Assembly: GCA_012719125.1 (NCBI GenBank)
Contig: JAAYAY010000364.1
Location: 40,315-104,314, forward strand
Source of the DNA: Planctomycetaceae bacterium
GTDB lineage: Bacteria > Planctomycetota > Planctomycetia > Pirellulales > Thermoguttaceae
DNA: 64,000 bases
Reading direction: 5' to 3'
Under the pieces are notes generated by a model. The model saw only the letters and a program-made list of their open reading frames with translations. It had not been told where the DNA came from and ran no database searches. The number at the start of each line of letters is the position of its first letter. Position 1 is the stretch's first letter. Below, piece by piece: positions 26,053 to 34,408 of this stretch. The position numbers and the translations under genes are program-made.

Positions 26053-29000
26053 ATGACGACTCTCCGGCGAGTCGGTCCACGATGGCAGCAATGCTATCAT
26101 TCCGCGATTTCGTTCGTTCTCGGTCTCGCGTTGATTCTCTCTCACGGCGGACGCGTGGAGGGCCAATCGGGCGTGAACGGTCCCGCGCCGGCCCGGTCGG
26201 GCACTCTGGCCGCCGCGCTGCTGTCGTCGCAGGGCAAGGTGAACGCGACCAAGAAGACGCCGCGTGCCGGCAGTCCAACGCGCAGCGTTGCTGCCCAGGT
26301 GGGTGAGAGGCCGCTCGTGCCCCAGCAGCCGATCCAGGTACAGCAACCCGCGATCGCGCCTCCGCCGGACTCCTGGCCGGTAGCGTCGGCACCGTATTCC
26401 CCGCAGGAGTCCTTTAGGGGGTCGGCTCTGGAGAGCCAACCTGCGGGGCGTGCAAGCGAAATCAACGGTGGTTACTTCCAGCCGTCTGCTCCGAGACCAC
26501 CGAGCCAAACGCCGGCTCCCGGCACGTTTGCTGTTTCATCCGTTCTGCGCGACGACGCGAGGCTCAACGACGTGTGTTTCGTCGACCCCGAGTGGGGTTG
26601 GGCGGCCGGCGACCGGGGCACGATCTGGCACACCGGCAACGGCGGGCGCGAGTGGCACCTTCAGTCGACGGGCGTCGAGTGTCCGCTCTACTCGGTCTAC
26701 TTCCTCGATCGGCAGAACGGCTGGGCGGTCGGCGGCTTCACCCATCCTTTTACGCACACGGGAACCGGTGTGGTCCTGATGACGGCCGATGGAGGACGCA
26801 CCTGGCAGACGAGGCAGCAACCGCTGTTGCCGATTCTGAAGAAGGTGCGGTTCTTCGACGCCCAGCAGGGCTGGGCGATCGGCTGCAGCAGTGCGGCGTC
26901 ACCCTCGGGGTTGTTCCGCACAGAAACCGGCGGGCGTTCCTGGGACCCGATGCCGAGCGCGAAGCAGCCGGGCTGGACGAGCGGCGACTTCCTGGATCCC
27001 GACAACGGGGCGCTGGCCGGTCAGGACGGTTCGGCCGCCGAGGTGCGAAGTGGCAGGATATCGGCCAGTCAGACGCCGCGGTTCGGACTGCGCGGTCCCC
27101 TGGCCGTTCAACTCGTGCCGCCGTATTTCGGCTGGCTGGTCGGGGAAGGGGGACTGGTGATGCTCACACGCGACCTGGGGCACACCTGGCAAACGCCGCA
27201 GGTTCCCGTGCCCTTTGGCAGCGCCGCCCATTTCGACTTCTGCGATCTCAGCGTGCGGAACGCACGGGTGTGGATTGTCGGTTCGCCCGGCACCAAGGTG
27301 TTTTTCACGCCCGACGCCGGGCTGTCATGGCAGACCTTCAGCACGAGACAAAACGCACCGCTGCGGGCGATCCATTTCACCGACGACCGGCACGGCTGGG
27401 CCGTCGGTGATTTCGGGACGATCCTGGCCAGCGACGACGGCGGGCAGACCTGGCGGCGCCAGCGGGCCGGCGGCACGCGTGCCGCTCTGATGGCCGTGTT
27501 TGCCGACGGTCGCGACCTGCCGCTGGAACTGTTTGCCAAGCTCTCCGCCGAGGAGGGCTATCTGAGCGTGGCGGAGATTGTGGGCCGCACCGATCCCGGG
27601 CAGACGGTGGAGCAAGGAGTCGGTTGCCGCGATCGGGTTCACGAGGCCGTCGTCGCCCTGGGCGGATGCGGAGCCGGACAGGCCTGGCGATTTCCGCTCA
27701 TGCCCGAGGCGCTCAAGCTGAAGGCCGAGGCGGTTATCGACGAGTGGAATCGGGCTAACGACGGTCAGGGGGCCGCATTGCTCGAAGCCCACCTGGTGCG
27801 CCAGATCCGCACGTACCGCCCCGACGTGGTCGTAACTCACGGCCCCAGCCCGACGGGCGAGGACCCGCTCGGCGAGTTGCTCAACCACGCGGTGATGACG
27901 GCAGCGCGGGCGGCCGCCGATCCGACCAGTTACAGCGATCAGATCACCCAGGCGGGGCTGGAGCCGTGGACCGTCACCCGGGTGTTCGCCACGATGACGC
28001 CGGGACTGACCGGCACGACGAGCATTTCGACGGCCCAGTTGGCGACGCGGCTGGGCCGATCGCTGGCCGATGCGGCCGCCGGTCCCCGCGGATTGATCGA
28101 CCGCGAGATGCGGCCGGAGATGGAGACGCTCGGCTTTCGCCTGCTCGTCGACGATCGCCCCGACCACGGCGGGCGCGAGGATTTCTTCACGGGGATCGTG
28201 CTGGCGCCTGGAGGGGACGCGCGGCGGATTCTGACCGAGCCTCCGCCCGGGACGATCGATCAACTCCGCCAGATGGCCCAACAGCGGCGTCACACTCAGG
28301 CGATTCTCAAGCAGGCGGGGGCCGATTCGCGGATCGGCACAGGCATGCTCGCCCAGACGGAAGAATTCACCCGCGGGCTGGACGACGACATGGCGGCCTC
28401 GGTGTTGCATCACATGGCCCAGGCCTATTTCACGGCCGGCGAGTGGCCGATGGCAGCCAGCATGTTCGAACGACTGGCCAACCGGCACCCCAATCATCCC
28501 CTGGCACGTTCGGCGATGCGATGGCTGGTGCACTACTATACGAGCGGCGAGGCCGCCTGGCGGGTCCACGGCTCGCAGCGACTCGTGGCCGAAAACGTCG
28601 AGACCCGGGCCGTCGACCCAAAGAGATTTGCCGAAGCCGTCACAGCGGCCTCGTGGGAAGGCGATCAGGATGCTCCCTTTGCCGTTCACCAAGCCTCGGC
28701 TCCGTCGGTCGACACCGCTCAACTGGAAGATCGGCAGCAGCGGGCGACGGCCCTCGGCCAGACAATCGAGCGACTTCTGCCGGATCTGTATGCCGAACCG
28801 GACGTTCGCTTTCCCCTGGCGGTGTCGGATCGCAAACGAGGCTACCCGACCCAGGCCGAACGCTACCTGATGGTCTTGCAGCGGAGCACGACCAAGGACG
28901 ACTGGTGGGCCTGTGCCCAGGGCGAACGCTGGATGACGGAGCCTGCGGGCATTCCGCCGAAGCAGATGATCAACTGCGCCGCGGCGCCGACCAAGCCCCA

Positions 29001-29592
29001 TCTGGACGGGAAGCTCGACGACGCCGTCTGGCAACGAGCCAGGGCCGTGCGTCTGGAGACCTTCCACGGCAACGGTCCGAGCAGCTCTCAAGCTCCGCGC
29101 GACAAGGCCGACAAGTCCACGGCCGAGTCGACCGTGACGACGGCAATGCTCGCCTACGACGGCGACTTCCTCTATCTGGGTCTGCGCTGCCCGCGAGTGA
29201 AAGGTACGGACTACTCAGGGGTTCACGGGATCCGTCCCAGGGACCCCGATCTCTCGGCTCGCGATCGGATTGAGTTGTTCCTCGATCTGGATCGCGACTT
29301 TTCCACCTACTATCGCCTGACGATCGACCACCGCGGCTATGTGGGCGAGAGCTGTTGGGGCGACAAGACGTGGGACCCCACGTGGTTTGTTGCGGCCGGC
29401 GACGACAAGGAGTTCTGGACGGTGGAGGCGGCTATCCCGCTGGACCAGTTGACGGGCGAGTACCCGGCCTCGAGAAGCGTCTGGGCAATGGGTCTGCGGC
29501 GGATTATTCCGGGGGTCGGCTTCGAGGGTTGGAGCACGACCAACGCCGACGTGGTGCGGCCCGAGGAGTTCGGGTACTTGATCTTCGATTGA
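26053..29592 (+). CDS. Large exported protein: YCF48/BNR-like propeller, PIG-L-like domain, TPR-like region, CBM9-like domain
   Basis: Predicted 1179-residue secreted protein. Signal at about 1-37, then a Pro/Ser/Gln-rich linker. About 165-475 is a YCF48/BNR-type propeller with repeats such as DGGRTWQT, DLGHTWQT, DAGLSWQT and DGGQTWRR. About 480-715 resembles the PIG-L (LmbE) deacetylase fold (HLVRQIRTYRPDVVVTHGPS), but the zinc motifs HPDDE and HPDH are not preserved, so it is probably inactive. A TPR-like helical part (about 770-840) follows, and about 972-1179 is a CBM9/DOMON-like carbohydrate-binding module beginning HLDGKLDDAVWQRA. GGAGG at 26040-26044 favours ATG 26053 over ATG 26038. 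Role unknown. Confidence 0.8.
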   Translation: MTTLRRVGPRWQQCYHSAISFVLGLALILSHGGRVEGQSGVNGPAPARSGTLAAALLSSQGKVNATKKTPRAGSPTRSVAAQVGERPLVPQQPIQVQQPAIAPPPDSWPVASAPYSPQESFRGSALESQPAGRASEINGGYFQPSAPRPPSQTPAPGTFAVSSVLRDDARLNDVCFVDPEWGWAAGDRGTIWHTGNGGREWHLQSTGVECPLYSVYFLDRQNGWAVGGFTHPFTHTGTGVVLMTADGGRTWQTRQQPLLPILKKVRFFDAQQGWAIGCSSAASPSGLFRTETGGRSWDPMPSAKQPGWTSGDFLDPDNGALAGQDGSAAEVRSGRISASQTPRFGLRGPLAVQLVPPYFGWLVGEGGLVMLTRDLGHTWQTPQVPVPFGSAAHFDFCDLSVRNARVWIVGSPGTKVFFTPDAGLSWQTFSTRQNAPLRAIHFTDDRHGWAVGDFGTILASDDGGQTWRRQRAGGTRAALMAVFADGRDLPLELFAKLSAEEGYLSVAEIVGRTDPGQTVEQGVGCRDRVHEAVVALGGCGAGQAWRFPLMPEALKLKAEAVIDEWNRANDGQGAALLEAHLVRQIRTYRPDVVVTHGPSPTGEDPLGELLNHAVMTAARAAADPTSYSDQITQAGLEPWTVTRVFATMTPGLTGTTSISTAQLATRLGRSLADAAAGPRGLIDREMRPEMETLGFRLLVDDRPDHGGREDFFTGIVLAPGGDARRILTEPPPGTIDQLRQMAQQRRHTQAILKQAGADSRIGTGMLAQTEEFTRGLDDDMAASVLHHMAQAYFTAGEWPMAASMFERLANRHPNHPLARSAMRWLVHYYTSGEAAWRVHGSQRLVAENVETRAVDPKRFAEAVTAASWEGDQDAPFAVHQASAPSVDTAQLEDRQQRATALGQTIERLLPDLYAEPDVRFPLAVSDRKRGYPTQAERYLMVLQRSTTKDDWWACAQGERWMTEPAGIPPKQMINCAAAPTKPHLDGKLDDAVWQRARAVRLETFHGNGPSSSQAPRDKADKSTAESTVTTAMLAYDGDFLYLGLRCPRVKGTDYSGVHGIRPRDPDLSARDRIELFLDLDRDFSTYYRLTIDHRGYVGESCWGDKTWDPTWFVAAGDDKEFWTVEAAIPLDQLTGEYPASRSVWAMGLRRIIPGVGFEGWSTTNADVVRPEEFGYLIFD

Positions 29593-29670
29593 GAGGCAAT
29601 CACGCAAGTGAGTAAGAAATGAAGCCCGTAGCTCACGCAAGCTCGCCTCCGCTGGCTGATGAAGGTGACG

Positions 29671-30522
29671 ATGAACATAATGCCCTTAATGCTGCGTCAA
29701 ATGAACCGTGACGACATCGAATTGGGAATGCGGCTCAAGCAGCAAGCCGGGTGGAATCAGACGCCGGACGACTGGCGGCGGTTTCTTGAACTGGAACCCG
29801 AAGGTTGTTTCGTGGGCGAGTGGGGCGGGCAGCCCGTCGCCACCACGACCACCTGCACGTTTGGTCCGATCGGTTGGATTGCGATGGTGCTGGTGGACGA
29901 GTCGTTTCGCCATCGCGGCATCGCCACGCAGATGGTCGAGCATGCGCTCGCCTATCTTGCGGGCCGGTCGGTGACCACCGTTCGGCTCGACGCCACGAAG
30001 TACGGTCGGCCGGTCTACGAGCGGATGGGGTTCGCTGCCCGGCACGACCTGATGCGGCTTCAGGGAATCGCCCGGCCCGCCGCGCCGGGGTCGGCTGTTG
30101 ATCCGGTGCACGCCGAAGATCTCAATGCGGTGGCCCGACTCGATGGGCGGGCCACGGGAACCGATCGCAGTCGCCTATTGGAGCGACTCGTGGCGGAGCA
30201 CCCGGAGCTGGCCGGAATAGCGCGAGACGGGCAGTCGGAGGGGGGCTACGTCCTGCTGCGTCCGGGCGCCAATGCGACTCAGATCGGCCCCGCCGTCGCT
30301 CGGGCGGAAGCCGCGGGGCGGGCGCTGTGCAACTGGGCGTTGACCCGCTGTGCGGGGCAGGCCGTGTTCATCGACGTTCCCGTCGGCAACCCGGCGGCGA
30401 TCGAGTGGGCAAGGTCCGCCGGGTTGGCCGAACAGCGGCGTTTCACGCGGATGGACCGCGGGCAGCCGATCGAGGAAGACGTCCAACTTCTCTGGGCCAG
30501 TTCGGGGCCGGAAAAAGGGTAG
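29671..30522 (+). CDS. GNAT-family N-acetyltransferase
   Basis: Predicted 283-residue cytosolic acyl-CoA-dependent acetyltransferase. The acetyl-CoA loop is readable as VLVDESFRHRGIATQMVEHAL, and KYGRPVYERMGFAARHDLMR is the usual C-terminal part of the first GNAT fold. A second half (about 145-280) resembles the Acetyltransf_18-type extension seen in two-domain GNATs. GAAGGTGA before ATG 29671 favours it over ATG 29659. Substrate unknown. It follows the large exported protein by 78 bp and converges on the MORN gene. Confidence 0.85.
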   Translation: MNIMPLMLRQMNRDDIELGMRLKQQAGWNQTPDDWRRFLELEPEGCFVGEWGGQPVATTTTCTFGPIGWIAMVLVDESFRHRGIATQMVEHALAYLAGRSVTTVRLDATKYGRPVYERMGFAARHDLMRLQGIARPAAPGSAVDPVHAEDLNAVARLDGRATGTDRSRLLERLVAEHPELAGIARDGQSEGGYVLLRPGANATQIGPAVARAEAAGRALCNWALTRCAGQAVFIDVPVGNPAAIEWARSAGLAEQRRFTRMDRGQPIEEDVQLLWASSGPEKG

Positions 30523-30541
30523 GCAAGCTGACGAGGAAAGG

Positions 30542-31795
30542 TTATCGAACGAACAGGCCGTCCAACGGTGTGCGGGAAAGCTCGGGCGTTTCTCTTTCCG
30601 GTTCCTCGTTCGGTTTCTGATCGGACTCTTCGCTCATCGGGTCTTTCGTGGCAAGCATCGGAGCCGGCTGCTCGATGACCGCGGAGAAGTCGGTTTTCTC
30701 GACGAGCTTCCCGTCTTCCTGCCACTTGTACCAGATGCCGAAGGCGGTCCCGTCTTTGCTCTGGCCCATCATCGACTTCTGGCCGTTGGCATGACGCCAG
30801 ACCCACAAGCCGTCCTTGAGGCCGTTCTTGAAGCTGCCCGAGACTTCCTCCTGGCCGTTGGCATACCACCAGGTGAACTGTCCGTCGGGCTGGTCCTGAT
30901 TGTAGACGCCCTGGATTCGCATTTGCCCGTTCGGGTGCCAGCCGGTGGCCAGACCGTGCTTGACGTCCTCTCCCACCGACTTGAAAGTGGCCGGCTTGGC
31001 GTTCCACCAATCCACCTCGGTGTCGATCACAAGTTGGGCATACATGTACATGGCCTCCCACTGTTTCTGGCCGGCCTCGTTGTGCTCGACCTTCATGGCG
31101 ATCTTGTGGCCATTCTCGTATTTTTCTTCCTCGATGAGCTTCGAATTCTCGTCATAGGTGCGAATGAACCCATCCAAGAGCCCCTGGTGGAACGAGGCCT
31201 CCCGCATCAGGGTCCCGGAAGCATAGCTCCACTTCGCCACACCCTCCCGAAGTCCGTCGACGTACTCGGTCTCGCACGCGGTGCGCCCCTGGCTGTCGGT
31301 GATAATCCATTTCCCCTCGAGCCGGCCGTCTTTGAAGTTGGCTTCCGAGCGGAAGGGGGGCGTGAACTCTTTGTAAGGCATCTCGGCGAACAACTCGGCG
31401 TCTTTGCCGGTGTGAATGCGGAACCAAGGTCCTTCGCGGCGATCGTTGCGATACTCGCCGGAGCCCGTCAGGTTCCCCTGTTCGTCCCACATCTTCCATT
31501 CCCCGTGGAGAATGTAGTTATCCTGCTTGTCCTGAGTGACTTCACGGCGAATCTTCAGTTCGCCGCCCGGGTAACGCTCTTGAATGATCTCGACCGGACG
31601 CCCCACCTCAGCGACCCCCTCCGACTCCTCGGCGTCCTCGACGAGAATCACCGGGTCTTCCGTTTGCGGAAGGGCGCCGACCTGGATCTGGGGAACGGCC
31701 TCGGCAGCAGGTTTTCCAGAATGCGCCGGCGTGCCCATCAGGCAAACCAGCCCGATCGCCAAAATCGTTGAATTCTTCCACAACTTCCTGACCAT
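30542..31795 (-). CDS. Exported MORN-repeat (YwqK-like) protein
   Basis: Predicted 417-residue protein with a Sec signal (MVRKLWKNSTILAIGLVCLM, cut near AHS). About ten imperfect MORN-type repeats run from residue 70 to 370: GEWKMWDEQGNLTGSGEYRN, EGPWFRI, NGQMRIQGVYNQDQPDGQF, NGQEEVSGSFKNGLKDGLWV. MORN sheets usually bind membrane or other proteins. The tail is acidic and Glu/Pro-rich. GGGGGAGA stands 6 bases before the ATG at 31795, so the upstream extension to 31960 is not used. The two genes converge (19 bp) with the acetyltransferase. No specific role can be assigned. Confidence 0.85.
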   Translation of the reverse strand: MVRKLWKNSTILAIGLVCLMGTPAHSGKPAAEAVPQIQVGALPQTEDPVILVEDAEESEGVAEVGRPVEIIQERYPGGELKIRREVTQDKQDNYILHGEWKMWDEQGNLTGSGEYRNDRREGPWFRIHTGKDAELFAEMPYKEFTPPFRSEANFKDGRLEGKWIITDSQGRTACETEYVDGLREGVAKWSYASGTLMREASFHQGLLDGFIRTYDENSKLIEEEKYENGHKIAMKVEHNEAGQKQWEAMYMYAQLVIDTEVDWWNAKPATFKSVGEDVKHGLATGWHPNGQMRIQGVYNQDQPDGQFTWWYANGQEEVSGSFKNGLKDGLWVWRHANGQKSMMGQSKDGTAFGIWYKWQEDGKLVEKTDFSAVIEQPAPMLATKDPMSEESDQKPNEEPERETPELSRTPLDGLFVR

Positions 31796-32085
31796 AGTCG
31801 ATCTCCCCCAGTCTTCTGAAGTTCCTGCCGCCGGCATGCCGCCACGGTGAGGAAAGAACTGCCTTTGCAAGATGGGATCGACCACTACGCGCCGAGTATT
31901 CAGCATCCCCAGAACCGCCGGAGAATGCGGAATTTGCCAAAGACTCTTGCTAATCGGCACGTTTTGCCAGGACTCGCCGCCCAGCCAGATTGGGCCGGCG
32001 CATCCCCTCCGTCAGCCGCTACTCAAGAATGCAGCCGAAAACGCACCCCCGAAACGAAGGGGCGACCTTCGATTCGCTCGCCCCA

Positions 32086-33012
32086 CTACTCCTCGGGCGA
32101 GGCCGCTTCCGCCTCGGCGGCCACCGGTTCGGGCACTGGCTCAACCACGGCTGCCGGGTTCAGGAGCCGGTCGAGAACATGCCCCGCCCGCTCGACGATC
32201 ACGTCGCGGCGCCCCCGCCCGAGAGTACGCCGGTGTGGAGCCACCGCCACCGGGCCGGCGTAGCCCTTTTCGCGAAGCGTTGCCATGATGGTCGCGAAGT
32301 TGACCTTCCCGGTCGTGCCGGGCATGAACCGATGCTCCTCGGTGATGCTCCCCGGCGCCACGTCGTCGCCCGGCAGGTCGGCCAGACGAACCGATACGAT
32401 CTGCTGCCCCGAGAGTTTCTTCAGATCCTCGATCGAGGCGCCCGACAGCTTGAAGTTCCACGAATCGAACGCCAGCCCGATGTTCGGCGCACCGATCATG
32501 TTGATCAATGCGGTGATGCCTTCCATGTCGTGGATGAACTGGAAAGCATGGCCTTTGCGCAGGTTTTCCGCCGCACGGAACGCGAGCCCGACCTGAATGC
32601 CCAGCGGGCTGAGCGCCTTGCAGATGTCGCCGAAACGAAACTTGTGAAAGTCGAAATTCTCGTGGTAGGGACGCATGTCACCCGCCGGAGAAATCGTCGC
32701 GATGCAGCGTTTGCAGCCCAGATCGGCAGCCATCTTGGCCAAATCGGGCAACCGCGAAAGCTCCTTCCCAAACGACTCGTCATCCACGTCCCATTGGATC
32801 GGGAGGTCGAACGTGCCCATTCGGAGACGCCCCGTCTTCAAGGCGCTGGCGATCAGTCGCCGGGCATACTCGATCCCCTTCGCCTGGGTCCGATCGTGGA
32901 AATCCTGAAAATTCAGGTCGATTCCTTTGAACCCGTAGGTGAGTGCCAGCTCGATGATCTCGCTTTCGTGTCCCGATACGCCAAGAAACGAAGCATTGAG
33001 GTTCTTGAACAT
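32086..33012 (-). CDS. Sugar phosphate isomerase/epimerase-type TIM barrel protein
   Basis: Predicted 308-residue cytosolic AP-endonuclease-2-like TIM barrel. The N-terminus (MFKNLNASFLGVSGHESEIIELALTYG) and segments GIDLNFQDFHD, NIGLAFDSWNF and VSVRLADLPGD follow the family's strand order. Some usual metal ligands are not obvious: where a Glu is expected in the central strand it reads VGLAFRAAENL, so catalytic competence is uncertain. The C-terminal tail is Ala/Glu/Pro-rich. AAGGAGAA directly precedes the ATG. Upstream lies a 522-bp gap. Confidence 0.8.
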   Translation of the reverse strand: MFKNLNASFLGVSGHESEIIELALTYGFKGIDLNFQDFHDRTQAKGIEYARRLIASALKTGRLRMGTFDLPIQWDVDDESFGKELSRLPDLAKMAADLGCKRCIATISPAGDMRPYHENFDFHKFRFGDICKALSPLGIQVGLAFRAAENLRKGHAFQFIHDMEGITALINMIGAPNIGLAFDSWNFKLSGASIEDLKKLSGQQIVSVRLADLPGDDVAPGSITEEHRFMPGTTGKVNFATIMATLREKGYAGPVAVAPHRRTLGRGRRDVIVERAGHVLDRLLNPAAVVEPVPEPVAAEAEAASPEE

Positions 33013-33534
33013 GGCATTCTCCTTCTTGAGCTATGGACCGGCCCCCACAAGGACTGGGTAGGGGGCTCAGAAATGATCGAGTGGGTTCAGACGAGGCAGG
33101 TTTCCACAGAAGATGCAACCGGCGCACCCCGACTCCACACCTGAAATCCGCGGAAACACACATTATGTCAGATCCCCCCAACAGCTCCTAGGGGACCCGG
33201 GCGGGGGGGCACGATTTCCCTTCACTCCGCGGCTGAAACCGGCCCCGCCCGCAACAGACCCCGTCAGCATACGTGGGTTGGCTCTCCCGAGCCGACCACA
33301 AGAACCTCCCGACCACTCGCCTCCGGATCCTCAACCCGCGAAGCACCGCAACTCATAAGCGCAAGCAACGACATAAGTTGTAGTCATGCGGGCGCCGTCC
33401 GCGATATCGTCAAAAACCAGCTACCGTCCGACAGCCGTTCCAGGCTATACTCGAAATCTTGGGCCAAACCGTCTGTTGACGGCGCGTCTCTCTCGATTCT
33501 GCCTCAGAGCGAGGCAAGCCAGCAATCCAACCTC
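33013..33534. other. Intergenic region before uppP
   Basis: 522 bp between divergent genes (TIM-barrel protein on minus, uppP on plus), so it should contain both promoters. The first 20 bases on the minus side hold the ribosome site of the TIM-barrel gene. I find no convincing -35/-10 pair, RNA gene or repeat. Confidence 0.5.
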
Positions 33535-34326
33535 ATGCTTCTCCTCGAAATCATCTTGCTTGCGGTCGTCCAGGGCATCGGCGAGTTTCTGCCGATCAGC
33601 TCCTCAGGGCATATCGTTGTGCTGGCCACGCTGTTCGAACAGTTTGGGCAGGCTTTCGACGGGGAGAAACTGACGGTCAATATCGTGCTCCATTTCGGCA
33701 CGCTTCTGGCCATCCTGGTCTACTACCATCGGAGGATCGCCGACCTGCTGACCCGGGAGCGAAGGGTGATCGGGCTGGTGATCGTCGGCACGCTCCCGGC
33801 AGTGTTCATCGGTCTCTGGATCAAGAAGTATTTCGGAGAGGCCTTCGAATCGGCACTGCTGTCGGGATTCATGTTCCCGATCACCGGTTTGGGGCTGCTC
33901 TGGACGGCCCGTGCCAAACCGGGAGAGCTCACCTGCGCCGATCTACGATACGACGAGGCCCTTCTCATTGGCTTTGCCCAGGCATTTGCCGTGTTGCCGG
34001 GCATTTCGCGAAGCGGAGCCACGATCGTTGCCGGCCTGGCCCGCGGCATGCGCCGCGATGAGGCGGCCGCCTTCTCGTTCCTGCTGGCGATCCCTGCCAT
34101 TGGCGGCGGCGGCGTGCTCCATTTGCTCGAATACCTGTCGGCCGATTCGCCGCCCGCGCAGACCTCGATCGGAATCCTGGTTCTGGGAGCGGTGATCAGC
34201 TTCGTGGTCGGGCTGGCCGCCCTCGCCTGGTTGATCCGCTGGCTCGAGCAGGGCCGCCTTCACCTGTTCGCCTGGTGGTTGCTGATTCTTGGGCCGCTGG
34301 TTGTCGCCTGGCAGTTGCTGACGTGA
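33535..34326 (+). CDS. uppP: Undecaprenyl-diphosphatase (BacA/UppP)
   Basis: Predicted 263-residue integral membrane enzyme that removes a phosphate from undecaprenyl diphosphate and so recycles the lipid carrier for peptidoglycan and surface glycans. Both family signatures are present: QGIGEFLPISSSGH at 13-26 and PGISRSGAT at 155-163, together forming the active site; about eight membrane segments are visible. Length agrees with the family (about 265-280). Loss or low level generally alters bacitracin sensitivity. The ATG at 33535 begins right at the first helix; only a weak GAGG lies upstream. The GH-like gene begins 82 bp after the stop. Confidence 0.95.
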   Translation: MLLLEIILLAVVQGIGEFLPISSSGHIVVLATLFEQFGQAFDGEKLTVNIVLHFGTLLAILVYYHRRIADLLTRERRVIGLVIVGTLPAVFIGLWIKKYFGEAFESALLSGFMFPITGLGLLWTARAKPGELTCADLRYDEALLIGFAQAFAVLPGISRSGATIVAGLARGMRRDEAAAFSFLLAIPAIGGGGVLHLLEYLSADSPPAQTSIGILVLGAVISFVVGLAALAWLIRWLEQGRLHLFAWWLLILGPLVVAWQLLT

Positions 34327-34408
34327 TAATATCCTGCGGTGCCGGATATTGTTCACCTGCCGGTGCGCTATCTCGAATTCGACCTGCCGTCATCTGAGGA
34401 CTACACCC

